From Strigomonas culicis (taxonomy: Eukaryota; Euglenozoa; Kinetoplastea; Trypanosomatida; Trypanosomatidae), in contig AUXH01000033.1 of NCBI GenBank assembly GCA_000482145.1, positions 1 through 61,665 on the forward strand: 61,665 nucleotides of DNA. Reading direction: 5' to 3'. Below are positions 45,901-54,106 of this stretch, piece after piece. Positions within the stretch are counted from its first letter, which is position 1. Every line of letters starts with the position of its first letter. The translations under genes and the position numbers were made by a program. A model generated the notes under the pieces. It searched no databases and had not been told where the DNA came from. It saw only the letters and a program-made list of their open reading frames with translations.

Positions 45901-45911
45901 ATCATCGCCAT
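39921..45911 (-). CDS. Very large proline-rich and coiled-coil protein
   Basis: Encodes 1996 aa from the ATG at 45911 (M-A-M-I-A-P-A). The ORF extends eight codons further upstream only to a GTG. Residues 1-55 are helical and charged. Residues about 60-600 are disordered and carry many runs of six to eight prolines, often followed by Arg (PPPPPPR), which could bind SH3, WW, EVH1 or profilin. A coiled coil spans about 640-965 (QQQLADAQAKAENLARHLVK onward). Residues 1000-1996 are again disordered, Ser/Pro/Ala/Asp-rich, with an acidic DDDDDDDE run. There is no FH2 domain, so it is not a formin despite the proline-rich region. A cytoskeletal scaffold is the natural guess; no family is recognised. 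Confidence 0.82.
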   Translation of the reverse strand: MAMIAPALDDDAAAERRARLQELEKRQTHLQQLCEAALQEDDDRLGRLQPLGGRTAPPAATAHTVLADDLLTGEVQSFRDPNSIVRASSLMSSMPRASSGGDDAPTQPYARGATLAARRSRYDGIVQTPEQHRASSYFNSGSGRPPARSVSTDLPPPPPPRTTASRYVSPSSAASRYFSGTAATQQRRPPPAPSIERDRSAGEERATAPQRGRPPPPPPPADTRRPHLSAPSHVADLLPPPPPPRETMRTSSPGKAGGGYHSLSDAYRKYRAPYEPARARTAHAMVPPPPPPDPAPVVDEPSSLLSAGQINKWRRRLFDNEEPPRAGKARSGRHPPPPPPEAEPANLWESISATASELHDEEARLRYYFSYSDPVSTTSSFRHAPRSRPGPAPSTYRRAPAANGYRPTGRAERPPPPPRSAAAGRSSLYTPNSETEMEVPSPSPFEHPTSPSLPPPPPRRSQDSADAPRAEKEGPAATEAPAQKKPAAAMTLHPYGAPPSFTPTNFAKPPTAAAPRRQPSHAAEASPLSHGVSSGSAAAPSPATTAAAARSTGSTATVPPVSECFDATSGDAAVLQLLAGRTQVPRVETHHYSMRYDAQTNTVKAMPFTLKAGPSPTAAPPTAAAASPSPAPAAPSREPSPPADVAALQQQLADAQAKAENLARHLVKAIQEKKLLQESVEQLELLTEESCFEVGRLQQVVEAQQRETVTAEGLQAALRAKEQEIDLCEGEIRRLHGVVEAHVHRIADTESEVVALQEHQVVAQRQELELALTEVGAAHVAQREAEARAQQLTAELETAVEQIEDLDSRLAAMERMSSGQWLEELSRRINQLAAGDPAAAASLDVSLPSDQETAQWPPEARRALAQLVAHAKLLLVQNTAGSEQSHARVQRLEQQCQALHRDLHDKTHEVSQLQDECSHLHLEKHALREYSSQQLRQLLEVKEDARLVSEFIRTSKDDAEEVVINCLASDAQLTNHRLQAGKSTPFSAVRQELQETTVSSVQASNHHSRQFAQQVMHDMGAVARFLAALREMDIGEANGFRILAGLADDQSPNEKLYLRDGGSSPSTAAASESVQARKAFVLQAVQRALEGEGQAMLPVPMLDVRERADHAPPPPSLAREASDTQWLGGADELVPEADSYEEAEVSLESASGFGHEHVGGSPPPAKAAGGAPPALDIAKRLCRPMYVSDADAPQPTELSTPARAAGGSPQDESSESDPRHIAKERKRITPITKGDLTANAEWTPSLVSSSMYSPPQAQAVSRSLNVEDDVIGYGPAANAPSTDVARAYFNPELTKAAVDAPQPLPPAPTARQMDSPYRYDLQHAPLAAGSSSSGSDGPPGASAAPTATGEETLTLSEIPFDSDDRSREKRHVSALSNDDDELSGTAPLPPRRPAARHHYTLSSPPREEPPRAGPRRHDERSLLDGVEPIVRPPPPHDSRVAGRDSPSSQPKDRSETAPPLESPAPAGARLLRSPSRNGDERGPTVRSGEVREVVVEVPSDDDDESFLGGATPPPPTSRSRDSTKTSEATSFTSASANATRDKSRYEASKHTDSYRLYTDSSEFEASDFAEDRGRPHEAPRPAVLPPLHPNSVVASSRSSPAPSQLAASRTHAGESAASAGQALPRRSSRDDDDDDDEPSLMFASATRPRTGPDSSTRSTDADDQSTQPPSFTAAPSASSVLSRTSMSDLTPEELDRSTEPSVVLHRMQPSSGGGAPLPRLQRSNTASLTAPATNLPKRHGAAAAAAATPAAAREPDSAKVVAPALGEPQKPSAPLQGSRAVLLAAEDAPRRGSDGGSRLSAPPVATGSGPLTPPPVATAAPRRDEGLGLPPTASGTPVLAAGLPQPAAPLGAPKPQQPSRQTARPSPASTAAPQSLDVPKVNVEEGEGETPSVAAGPRSSSSSNNPDSTKSPTPAATLAVKPHAKVAEAEKKKTQLVAAPRSTTGAADSASTAQPDAAAEADARRKEDVARILERIRSRKQAQASTENSTIEKDDK

Positions 45912-46733
45912 GGGTGCGTGTGCAATGCAGCTCACTTATAGTCCGTGGAGAGGAAGAAGAAAAAAAAAGAATGATGGTTACAAAGTGGCAAGTCAATAAT
46001 AATATACGTGTGGGCACAGGGATGTCCGGAGATACGTCACTATGCAAGCGCACACGCACAGAGACAAGTAGAAAAAAGTACACACAAGACGATTCAGAAC
46101 AATAGTTCTTAATCCTTCTTCCTCGCAAGTCTAAACTTTATAAATAATCTAAAAAAAAACTTTACTATGCATGCAAAAGAAAAAAAAACAGAAAGAAAAG
46201 AAGTGAACGATGGTAAAAGTAGCAACAACAGTATGACCACTATGTGCATACATTTATTTACATACGCAAATACAGAGTAAAAGAAAATGATTGAATTAAT
46301 TGATTGTTCAGACAGGCAATTTGTGAGAAAAAAATGAAAGAAAGAAACGCTATATTTCTTCATTTTTTTTTTTTGAACAGGTCGTGTAGGGTCAGCTGAT
46401 GCCAGTCCTACAGCAACCACACACACACACACACACACACACGCATATATACATATACATATGGAGGTGAAGTATAAAACAGTATTTTGCAAATCTGATA
46501 ATCGATAGAAAAAAAGAAAGAAAAACATATTTTTGAGCGGAAAAAGTGAAAACGATATGTTTGCCTCTACAGAAGGCAGTTTGAACAAAAAAAAACGAAA
46601 AAAAAGTTGACTTTATGAAAGTCTCATCTTCCTTATTTTTCTTTTTCTTTTGTCCTGATGCACTTTTTTCCATTTTTGTTGCTGTTGTTGTCGTTGATAT
46701 GGGAGTCATGCGGCCGCACCTTTCTTCCGCCCC
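45912..46733 (-). other. AT-rich intergenic region with CA repeat (about 820 nt)
   Basis: Contains a CA repeat at about 46418-46442 followed by short TA/CA runs, plus several T and A homopolymers. On the minus strand it holds the 3' UTR of the first nitronate monooxygenase-like gene and the leader of the 1996-aa protein gene. No gene is supported. Confidence 0.6.
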
Positions 46734-47693
46734 TCACATCGTGAGCTTTCCGACCTGCGCGACGGCCTCGTTGAATTCCTGCACCAGCCGCTGGACGACC
46801 TCCTCCGCGGACGGGATGTCGTTGCAGTCGGCGACGACCTGGCCAATCTCAATTTCGCCCGCGTCGACGTCGCCCTCGAAGAGCCCGCGGCGCGTGTTGT
46901 GCATGCCGTAGGCGGCCGCCAGTTCCTCCTTACTAGCGCCGCTGTCGGACAGCTCGCGCATCTTCTTGCCGAAGTCGTTGAGCAGCATGCGGGTGGGCCC
47001 GAGCCGCTTCACGGTCAGCCACGTGTCGCCCTCCTTCGCGCGGAGCAAGCGCTCCTTCGCCTTGGGCGACGCAGAGCTCTCCTTCGTCATCGCGAAGCGC
47101 GTGCCGATCTGCGCGCCCTCCGCCCCGAGGGCAAAGACGGCGGCGATGGAGCGGCCGGAGGCAATGCCGCCGGCGGCGATGAGGGGCATCTCCTTCGGCA
47201 TGTGCGTGCGCACGTGGTGGATGAGGGGGAGCGTCGCGGTCTCCTCCAGGCCGTTGTGGCCGCCCGCCTCGAAGCCCTCCGCGACGACCGCGTTCACGCC
47301 CGCCTCGAAGCACTTCAGCGCGAGCTTGAGGCTCGGCACGACGTGCACAACCGTCGTCCCGTTCTTCTGCAGCTCCTTCGTGAAGAGCTTGGGGCTGCCC
47401 GCGGAGGTGAAGACGATGGGCACCTTCTCCTCCAGAAGCAGCTGGATGTGCGCCTGCGAGATGGCCTTGTCGTTCATCACAACGTTGACACCGAAGGGCT
47501 TCTGCGTCGCCTTCTTGCACTTGGCGATGTGCACCTTCAGAATGTCGGTGGTCATGGAGCCGCTGCCGATGAGGCCGAGGCCGCCCGCGTTGCTGACCGC
47601 CGACGCGAGCTCCCAGCCGCTACAAAACACCATGCCGCCGGAGACGATAGGGTACTTGGTACCGAAGAGCTGACAAATGCGGTTGGCCGACAT
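46734..47693 (-). CDS. Nitronate monooxygenase-like FMN enzyme (2-nitropropane dioxygenase family), copy 1
   Basis: Encodes 319 aa. Enzymes of this TIM-barrel family use FMN to oxidise alkyl nitronates; the related FabK group reduces enoyl-ACP. Family signatures are visible: YPIVSGGM near the N-terminus (about 14-21), SAGSP (97-101), GGHNG (144-148), LIAAGGIASGR (171-181) and GAEGAQIGTRF (190-200). There is no targeting signal. Copy 2 lies directly upstream in the same cluster, about 530 nt away, and is about three-quarters identical by eye. The family is mostly bacterial and fungal, so ancient transfer is possible, but GC and codon use match neighbouring genes. The true substrate is unknown. 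Confidence 0.87.
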   Translation of the reverse strand: MSANRICQLFGTKYPIVSGGMVFCSGWELASAVSNAGGLGLIGSGSMTTDILKVHIAKCKKATQKPFGVNVVMNDKAISQAHIQLLLEEKVPIVFTSAGSPKLFTKELQKNGTTVVHVVPSLKLALKCFEAGVNAVVAEGFEAGGHNGLEETATLPLIHHVRTHMPKEMPLIAAGGIASGRSIAAVFALGAEGAQIGTRFAMTKESSASPKAKERLLRAKEGDTWLTVKRLGPTRMLLNDFGKKMRELSDSGASKEELAAAYGMHNTRRGLFEGDVDAGEIEIGQVVADCNDIPSAEEVVQRLVQEFNEAVAQVGKLTM

Positions 47694-48225
47694 ATTGACT
47701 CTCGATATGCCTTTGATAGTACGAAAAACTATTCTTGTTTAAGTGCGTATGACTGCGAAGGATTAATAACCAGTAACAGACAATAAGTTTATGAGAGAGA
47801 AGAAACAGGCATTGTAGTGGGAACGTGTGTAAAGCAGAAGACAACGGGAAGCCAATTGGCTTTTTGTTTCTCACTTTTTTTCTTTTCTTTCGACTCGTTT
47901 CGTTCATGCCCGTTCACTCTTCTTTTATTCATTTGTTACCATCCGTCATACACTAGAATGTGCAACATGGAAGGAAAAAAAGTGAAGTAAGAAAAGAAAA
48001 GAAAGAATATCAAATCAATTATTTAATGAATTAATTATTACTAAACAATATATAAAAAAAGAGTAAGTGTTCGTATGACAAATAAAGAGGATGTATCTCG
48101 GACGTGCGTCGATACATGACGAACTTGCACAGCTTGGGCACCAATCAACCAAAGACGAGAGCGCACACAAAAAAAGGAAAGGAAGAAGAGGGAGGTGAAC
48201 ACACACACACACACACCGTTCTCTC
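47694..48225 (-). other. Intergenic between the two nitronate monooxygenase-like genes
   Basis: AT-rich 532-nt spacer. A CA repeat (about 48197-48217) lies just past the stop codon of copy 2, in its 3' UTR. The spacer shows no obvious similarity to the spacer downstream of copy 1. Confidence 0.6.
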
Positions 48226-49185
48226 TTACATCTTCAGTGCAGCCATCTTCGTCGTCGTCTCGTTGAACTCGGCGACGAGCGACACCATGAGCTCCGCAAC
48301 GGACGGGATGTCGTTGCAGTCGGCAACCACCTGACCAATGTCGATCTCGCCGTTCTCCACGTCGCCCTCGTGCAGGCCGCGGCGCGTGTTGTGCTTGCCG
48401 TACACAGCCATCAGTTCGTCCTTGCTGACGCCGCTGTCGGACAGCTCGCGCATCTTCTTGCCGAAGCTGTTCTGCAGCAGGCGGGTGGGCCCCGCGACCT
48501 TCATGGTCAGCACCGTCTCGCCCTCCTTCGCGGCGACAAGGCGGTCCTTCGTCGCCTGCGCGGCGCCGCTCTCCTTCGTGAGCGCGAAGCGCGTGCCGAT
48601 CTGCACGCCGTCGGCGCCGATCGCGAAGACGGCGGCGATGGAGCGGCCGGAGGCAATGCCGCCGGCGGCGATGAGGGGCATCTCCTTCGGCAGGTTGGGG
48701 CGGATGTGGTGGATGAGGGGGAGCGTCGCGGTCTCCTCCATGCCGTTGTGGCCGCCCGCCTCGAAGCCCTCCGCGACGATCGCGTCGACGCCTGCCTCGA
48801 CGCACTTCAGCGCGAGCTTGAGGCTCGGCACGACGTGCACGACGATGACGCCATGCTCGTGCAGCTCCTTCGTGAAGAGCTTGGGGCTGCCCGCGGAGGT
48901 GAAGACGACCGGCACCTTCTCCTCGAGGATGATCTTGATGTGGTCCTCCGCCTTCGCGCGGATGTTGATGGCGACGTTGACACCGAAGGGCTTCTGCGTC
49001 GCCTTCTTGCACTTCTGGATGTGCTCGCGTAGGACGTCCGTGTTCATGGAGGCAGAGCCGATGAGGCCCAGGCCGCCCTCGTTACTGACGGCCGCCGCGA
49101 GCTGCCAGCTGCTGCACCACACCATGCCGCCGGCGATGATGGGGTACTTGATACCAAAGAGCTTGCACACGCTGTTGTTCTCCAT
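48226..49185 (-). CDS. Nitronate monooxygenase-like FMN enzyme, copy 2
   Basis: Encodes 319 aa, the same length as copy 1 and aligning without gaps. It has YPIIAGGM near the N-terminus, SAGSP, GGHNG, LIAAGGIASGR and GADGVQIGTRF, so FMN-binding residues are retained. Differences concentrate at the N-terminus, around residues 74-90 (INIRAKAEDHIKII against MNDKAISQAHIQLL) and at the C-terminus (ALKM against KLTM). The differences are in surface-like positions, so both copies are probably functional. A tandem duplication within the polycistronic unit is the simplest origin. Splice and poly(A) signals should lie in the AT-rich spacers on each side. Confidence 0.87.
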   Translation of the reverse strand: MENNSVCKLFGIKYPIIAGGMVWCSSWQLAAAVSNEGGLGLIGSASMNTDVLREHIQKCKKATQKPFGVNVAINIRAKAEDHIKIILEEKVPVVFTSAGSPKLFTKELHEHGVIVVHVVPSLKLALKCVEAGVDAIVAEGFEAGGHNGMEETATLPLIHHIRPNLPKEMPLIAAGGIASGRSIAAVFAIGADGVQIGTRFALTKESGAAQATKDRLVAAKEGETVLTMKVAGPTRLLQNSFGKKMRELSDSGVSKDELMAVYGKHNTRRGLHEGDVENGEIDIGQVVADCNDIPSVAELMVSLVAEFNETTTKMAALKM

Positions 49186-49491
49186 TGTTACTTCTCTTTT
49201 TTTTTTTGATGCTTTTTTGTTTGACTTATAGAGGGGTCCTGCGGTATAGATGAGTAACTATGAAAAAGGGACTTGGGAAAAAAAAAGAACAAACAGTAGA
49301 AAAAAAAGATGGAGAATGAGATTCCGTGTTTAGTAGAAACAAGCAGCAATGCTAACAAAAGTAAATACCATTTCGTGTTGCTTCTCTATGCATCTCGTTC
49401 TCTCTCTCTCTCTCTTTTTTTTCTTTTCTTTATAACTCTTAATAATAACAAGAGGTACACCACCTCTCCTTCGCACACAAATACTTGCGCT
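49186..49491 (-). other. Short AT-rich intergenic region with CT repeat
   Basis: 306-nt spacer with A/T homopolymers and a short CT repeat at about 49398-49415 (plus strand). No gene is supported. Confidence 0.6.
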
Positions 49492-52400
49492 CTATTGACC
49501 TGCAGCCTCGTTGTGCGCTGTGCTCCACTCCTGCATCAGGTACGGCGAGAACCACATGTACTGCGCAGCCGTGAAGTACGCCAGCAGCTGCTCGGGCTCC
49601 ACCGCCGCGTCGCCCGGCCCTGCCGGCGGCGCGGCGCCCAGCAGCTGCCGCGTGTAGTGCCCCCACTGTGCCCACTGCAGCCGCAGCAGCGCGTCCGCGG
49701 CCGGGGCCGGCCCGTCCCCCCCCAGCACGTGGCGGAAGTCCGCCTCCTGCGCGAGGCGGGCCTGCATCTTGTGCAGCAGTCGCCACTGCGTGCGCCGCAG
49801 CACCTCGCGCGCGAGGGCGCAGCCGTCGAGCGTCGCGCTGTTGTACACCCGCGCGGCGGCGGCCAGCAGCCGCTGCGCCGGCCGCGCAGCGGCGGCCTGC
49901 ACCCCCGGCTGCGGCTGGTGGACCTTCGCCTGGAGGCTCGCCGTGACGAGCACGCCGTGGCACCACTCCGTCTGCGCGAGCACCAGCAGCTGTGTGCTCG
50001 GCTTCTTGCCGGCGGCCGGTGACGCGATGCTGAGGCCCTTGCCGGGCCGCAGCTGCGCGCGCGGCGGCAGAAAGCACTGCAGGACGGTGAAGAGCACGTC
50101 CTTCACCTCCACCGTCGCGTCGAAGGACGTCGCGCCGTGCAGTAGGAACAGCCGCGACAGGCTCGCGAGCACCGCGGCGTCCTCCGCCTCCTCCGTCCGC
50201 GTGCGCTTCGCCGGCGGCGGCGCCGCGGCCGCGTAGGCCGGCGGCTGCAGCAGCGCGGTGAGCAGCGCCGGGCCGCGCGGTGAGGCCGCCACGAGGCGGC
50301 GGATGCTGCCGAGCGCGGTCGTTGGCGCGCCGCTCCCGCTCTCCGCGCGGCTGTGGGACAGGACGGAGAGCATCCCCTCCAAGTCCGTCCCCGACGTGCG
50401 CGCGTCCAGGTAGCACAGCTCCAGCAGGTGTGTGAGGTAGCGCGTCGCGCGGCGCCACGCGTCAAGGGAGGCACCGTCCCGCAGCGCCGGTGTCACCACG
50501 TCCGCGCGGACGCCGCAGGGCAGCCGCTGCGACCCGACGCCGGCGCTGCCGGGGGCGTCGCGCAGCTGCAGGTCGAACTGGTAGGCCACGGCCGCGAAGA
50601 GCGAGTAGGGCAGGTGGCTGCTGCTGCTGTCGCCTTTGCCGCGCTGCAGGCTCCACTGGGTGTAGGCGGGCAGCCACTCGAGGGGGTAGAACTCGTAGCC
50701 GACGTGGTCCATCAGCAGCTCCGCCTCGGCGGTGAAGGCGCCGCCGCCCGCCGTCAGCAGCGGCGCGCTGCCGCCGCCCTCGTGCGTCTCCAGCGCGACG
50801 GCGAACTTGGCGAAGAGCGGTGCGAGCAGCCGCAGGAGCTGCTGTACGTGGCTGGGCACCCGCAGCTGCGTGTGCGCGACGGCGGCGGCCAGCAGCACCT
50901 CCGCCTTGTAGCGCACCGCGAGCGCGTCGACCCGGTCGGCGGGGAGCCGGCGCGCGTGGCCGTCCTCGTCCACTGCGGCAGCAACAGCGCCTAGCGCGCG
51001 CAGCTGGACGAGCATAGGCAGCGCGGCCACCGCGCGCTCGAGCTCGAGCTCCAGCTCCTCCAACACGATGCCGCCGAGGCCGGCCGTCGCCAGATAGCGC
51101 ACGACCGGCTGCGCGCCGTCGTGGTAGTAGGCCGGCAGCGGGAAGAGGGTGGCAGGGGCGGGCGGCGCGGCCTCCGCCTCCGCCGCGGGCGCCGCCTCCG
51201 GCAGGAGGCCGAGCGCGTCGAGGAGGCGGTCGTAGCTGCCCGGCAGGCACTGCTGCAGCCGCTCGCCGTAGGTGCGCGCGCCGACGGCGCCGAGCAGCGT
51301 GTCAAAGACCACCGCGCTCGCCCACGCGACGGCGGGGTACGGCGCCGGCCGCTGCTGCCGGTCGAGCGCGCGGCAGTGTCGCAGCAGCGCGGACCACGGC
51401 CACTCGAAGCCCAGCTGCTGCAGCAGCGCGGGCAGCAGGTGCTGCGTCACCGCGTCCGCCTCCGGCAGCAGCAGCGGCCGCGCGGTGACCGCCATCATCC
51501 CGGGCGCGGTGCCGGCCGGGCGCGTGCGCATCTCGGTCGTGCCGGCGCCCAGCACGAGCGTGAAGAGCAGCTCCTGCAGCCCGTGCACCACCTCCCGCGC
51601 GAGGGCGGTCGACAGGCCGGGGCCCTCGGCGGCCAGCTCCTCCAGCAGCTGCGCGTCCGTGCACGCGGCGGCCAGCACCAGCGCGGCGCACGCGGCGACG
51701 GCCTGGCTGTCCGCCGCCGCCGGGGCGATGGGCAGCGCCGCGAGCGCGTCGACCGGCGCCGGCGCCGCATCCCCCACCAGCCGGTCGAGAGCCGCGGCCG
51801 TCTGCGCGGCGGCGCCGGCGGCCGCGCGCAGCACGGCCTCCAGCACGCCGCTGACGACGCCCTTCAGCCGGGCGGCGGCGCCGCTCGCGCGCGCGGCGGC
51901 CTGCAGCCCGGCCGGCGTCGCGGCGGGGCAGCCGCCCACGTAGAGCAACAGCAGCTTCGCGAGCGGCGCCGGCGCGCGGTAGCCGCTCGCGAAGGCGAGG
52001 GCGGCGTACTGCCGCGCCGCCCGCCAGCTGGCCGCCTCCTCCTCCGACGCGTGCACGAGGGTGAAGACGGCCGGCGGCGCAGCCGCAGCCGCATCCAGCG
52101 CCACGACCGGCTCGGCGGCGGCGGCACCGCCCTGCCGCGCGGTGGCCTCCGCGAGGAGGCGGGGGAGCGCCGCAAAGCTGTCGCCGGAGTCCCAGTGCCG
52201 CAGCGCGTGCGTCGCGCACATCAGATAAAAGTGCATCTGCCAGGACACGACGTCCGCGTGCGCCCACTGTGCGGCCGTACGCTCGAGCGCGGCGAGGAGG
52301 GTGGCCCGCCCCGCCTCCGTCGCGCACGCGTCCCGTGCCGCCTCCACTTGGTAGCCGACGCCGCCCAGCAGGTCGAAGAGGTGCGCCATCTCGGCCGCGA

Positions 52401-52506
52401 GGGTGGCAGGCGGCGAGAGCGCGCGCGCGCCGGCATGGAAGAAGAGGTGCCACGCACAGAGGTACACGGCGCTGAGGCCGGGGACGGTTGCACTACAATC
52501 GGCCAT
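49492..52506 (-). CDS. Hypothetical Ala/Leu-rich helical protein
   Basis: Encodes 1004 aa, starting M-A-D-C-S-A-T-V. Composition is dominated by Ala, Leu, Arg and Gln with frequent amphipathic helical periodicity (for example AELLMDHVGYEFYPLEWLPA, and LLRLLAPLFAKFAVAL). There is no signal peptide, TM helix or low-complexity tract beyond Ala runs, so a large all-helical fold (solenoid-like) is likely. A conserved-looking aromatic patch occurs around residues 600-620. I do not recognise a family; nucleoporin-like or complex-scaffold roles are possible but unsupported. Confidence 0.78.
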   Translation of the reverse strand: MADCSATVPGLSAVYLCAWHLFFHAGARALSPPATLAAEMAHLFDLLGGVGYQVEAARDACATEAGRATLLAALERTAAQWAHADVVSWQMHFYLMCATHALRHWDSGDSFAALPRLLAEATARQGGAAAAEPVVALDAAAAAPPAVFTLVHASEEEAASWRAARQYAALAFASGYRAPAPLAKLLLLYVGGCPAATPAGLQAAARASGAAARLKGVVSGVLEAVLRAAAGAAAQTAAALDRLVGDAAPAPVDALAALPIAPAAADSQAVAACAALVLAAACTDAQLLEELAAEGPGLSTALAREVVHGLQELLFTLVLGAGTTEMRTRPAGTAPGMMAVTARPLLLPEADAVTQHLLPALLQQLGFEWPWSALLRHCRALDRQQRPAPYPAVAWASAVVFDTLLGAVGARTYGERLQQCLPGSYDRLLDALGLLPEAAPAAEAEAAPPAPATLFPLPAYYHDGAQPVVRYLATAGLGGIVLEELELELERAVAALPMLVQLRALGAVAAAVDEDGHARRLPADRVDALAVRYKAEVLLAAAVAHTQLRVPSHVQQLLRLLAPLFAKFAVALETHEGGGSAPLLTAGGGAFTAEAELLMDHVGYEFYPLEWLPAYTQWSLQRGKGDSSSSHLPYSLFAAVAYQFDLQLRDAPGSAGVGSQRLPCGVRADVVTPALRDGASLDAWRRATRYLTHLLELCYLDARTSGTDLEGMLSVLSHSRAESGSGAPTTALGSIRRLVAASPRGPALLTALLQPPAYAAAAPPPAKRTRTEEAEDAAVLASLSRLFLLHGATSFDATVEVKDVLFTVLQCFLPPRAQLRPGKGLSIASPAAGKKPSTQLLVLAQTEWCHGVLVTASLQAKVHQPQPGVQAAAARPAQRLLAAAARVYNSATLDGCALAREVLRRTQWRLLHKMQARLAQEADFRHVLGGDGPAPAADALLRLQWAQWGHYTRQLLGAAPPAGPGDAAVEPEQLLAYFTAAQYMWFSPYLMQEWSTAHNEAAGQ

Positions 52507-53341
52507 GTGTGATGCGCGCAGCAGGACTAGTACTAAAGAAAAAAAAAGAGAGAGAGAATCACAAGCTCCCTCTAGAATGCACAGAGATTTGTGATGATGC
52601 TGCTATTTTATTAAGATGGAAGAAAAAAGAGGGACGAAAAAAAAACATGATAGAAGTGGAAAAGTGTTTTTTTTTGCAGGTTTCATGTCATAGAGAGAAC
52701 GAAAAAACAATATGCGTGGAGAGAGTATAACTCCAGACAAGAAAGTGTATGCGTATAGAGACACATTTTTTGTTTTTGTTTTTTTGTGAGTTCCTGTTTC
52801 GATATAAATCCCATAATTAAAAAAAAAGAATTAGATACTAAATAATTAACACTACGTTCAAAAAGATTACACACACATATATGTATGTATACAGAGGAGA
52901 AAATAATAATCAGCAAGAAAATGAGAGCATCAGTAAAAAAAACCAAAAAAAAAGAAAGAAGACGTATTAATAAAAAGGTACACATATACGGAGAGAGAGG
53001 TTAGTTAACCTTGACGACAAACCAAATGAAGGTAAAAGAAAAAAAAGATCCTCTACACAAAAAGGGTCACTTCAGTGCATCTTCTCTTCTTTTCTTTCTT
53101 CATTTTTTTTTATTAAGTGTTTTTTTTTATTTGTCCTTTCTTTTTGTTTTGTTTGTTTTGTTCTCTTTTTAGTGGTTTTTAAGGATGTTTTCTCATTTTT
53201 TCCATATCGATGCTTTTTCGTTTTCTTGTACATATATATATATATATATATATGTATGTATATATGAATATATATATATATATATATATGTATTTCATTT
53301 TTCTTTTTGTATCCTTTTTTTGTTTCGGTTCTTTTATCTAC
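52507..53341 (-). repeat. Long AT-rich intergenic region with TA microsatellites (835 nt)
   Basis: Very AT-rich. TA repeats at about 53231-53252 and 53269-53289 flank a short mixed segment and lie about 50 nt past the stop codon of the IF1-like gene (minus strand 3' UTR). Numerous A/T homopolymers; no gene is supported. Confidence 0.7.
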
Positions 53342-53698
53342 TTATTCCTCATCCAGGTCCTTCAGCTTCTTGTGGATCTCCGCCATCTGCTGCTTGAGGT
53401 GCGCCACCTCTTCGGAGCGCTCGCGGATCTGGCGCTCGAAGTGGTCGTCCTGGGACTTCTGCAGCTTCTCGATCATGAGACGCATGCGCTCCATCTCCTT
53501 TTGGTGCGCGTAGCGCTCCTCCGGCGCGATGATGTTGTGGTCTATCTCGGCCTCGAGCCAGCCGGCGTTCTCGCCCTTCGTGATGATCTTCGCGGCCTGC
53601 TTGTTCGTGTAGCCGTCGAGACGGACGGCGGACGTGCTGAAGCACGCAAGAGGGGCGCCCGCGAGCGGGCGGGTGGTGAGCGTGGCAAGGCGCTGCAT
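53342..53698 (-). CDS. Short mitochondrial coiled-coil protein, IF1 (ATP synthase inhibitor)-like
   Basis: Encodes 118 aa from the ATG at 53698 (M-Q-R-L-A-T-L-T-T-R-P), a clear mitochondrial presequence. The longer in-frame extension is Phe/Ser-rich leader sequence and is rejected. The mature part contains APEERYAHQKEMERMRLM (about 58-75), resembling the EERY element of IF1's inhibitory helix. It continues as one long charged helix ending in KKLKDLDEE, like the dimerising coiled coil of IF1. IF1 blocks ATP hydrolysis by F1-ATPase when the membrane potential falls. Size and layout fit; sequence similarity is limited to the short motif, so another small mitochondrial coiled-coil protein remains possible. 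Confidence 0.6.
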   Translation of the reverse strand: MQRLATLTTRPLAGAPLACFSTSAVRLDGYTNKQAAKIITKGENAGWLEAEIDHNIIAPEERYAHQKEMERMRLMIEKLQKSQDDHFERQIRERSEEVAHLKQQMAEIHKKLKDLDEE

Positions 53699-54073
53699 GG
53701 AGTGGTGGTTATATCGGGCGATAAAGGCGGTCTTTGGTATTCGAAATGCTATACTAACTACGACTGCAGATGCCGATGGAGCGAAAGAAGAAGAAAAAAA
53801 GGCAAATAAACAAAAAATGAAAGAAAAAAAGCGTTTTTTTTTGAAAAGTAAACAGTAAATAAGAAAGATGGAGACAAGACAAGAAACTGAAGGCAGTTCA
53901 ACAGCACATGAAGAAGAAAAAAAGAAGTAAGGAAAGAAACGACGATGCTTCTTTGCATACAGCAGCATACCGTACTTATTTGGTTATAGTATATTCATAA
54001 CAGTAACGATCATGACTCCATTATTATGTTGAATCGTTTATGGTATGTAATCAACAAAGGCAACCAGCATGCC

Positions 54074-54104
<31 letters not shown>
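53699..54104 (-). repeat. Intergenic with GT repeat abutting the GUF1 stop codon
   Basis: 406-nt AT-rich spacer. A GT repeat (about 54077-54104 on the plus strand, CA on the coding strand) begins immediately after the GUF1 stop codon. The remainder is A/T-rich and includes the leader of the IF1-like gene, with purine runs on the plus strand (pyrimidine on the coding strand) around 53780-53960. Confidence 0.75.
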
Positions 54105-54106
<2 letters not shown>

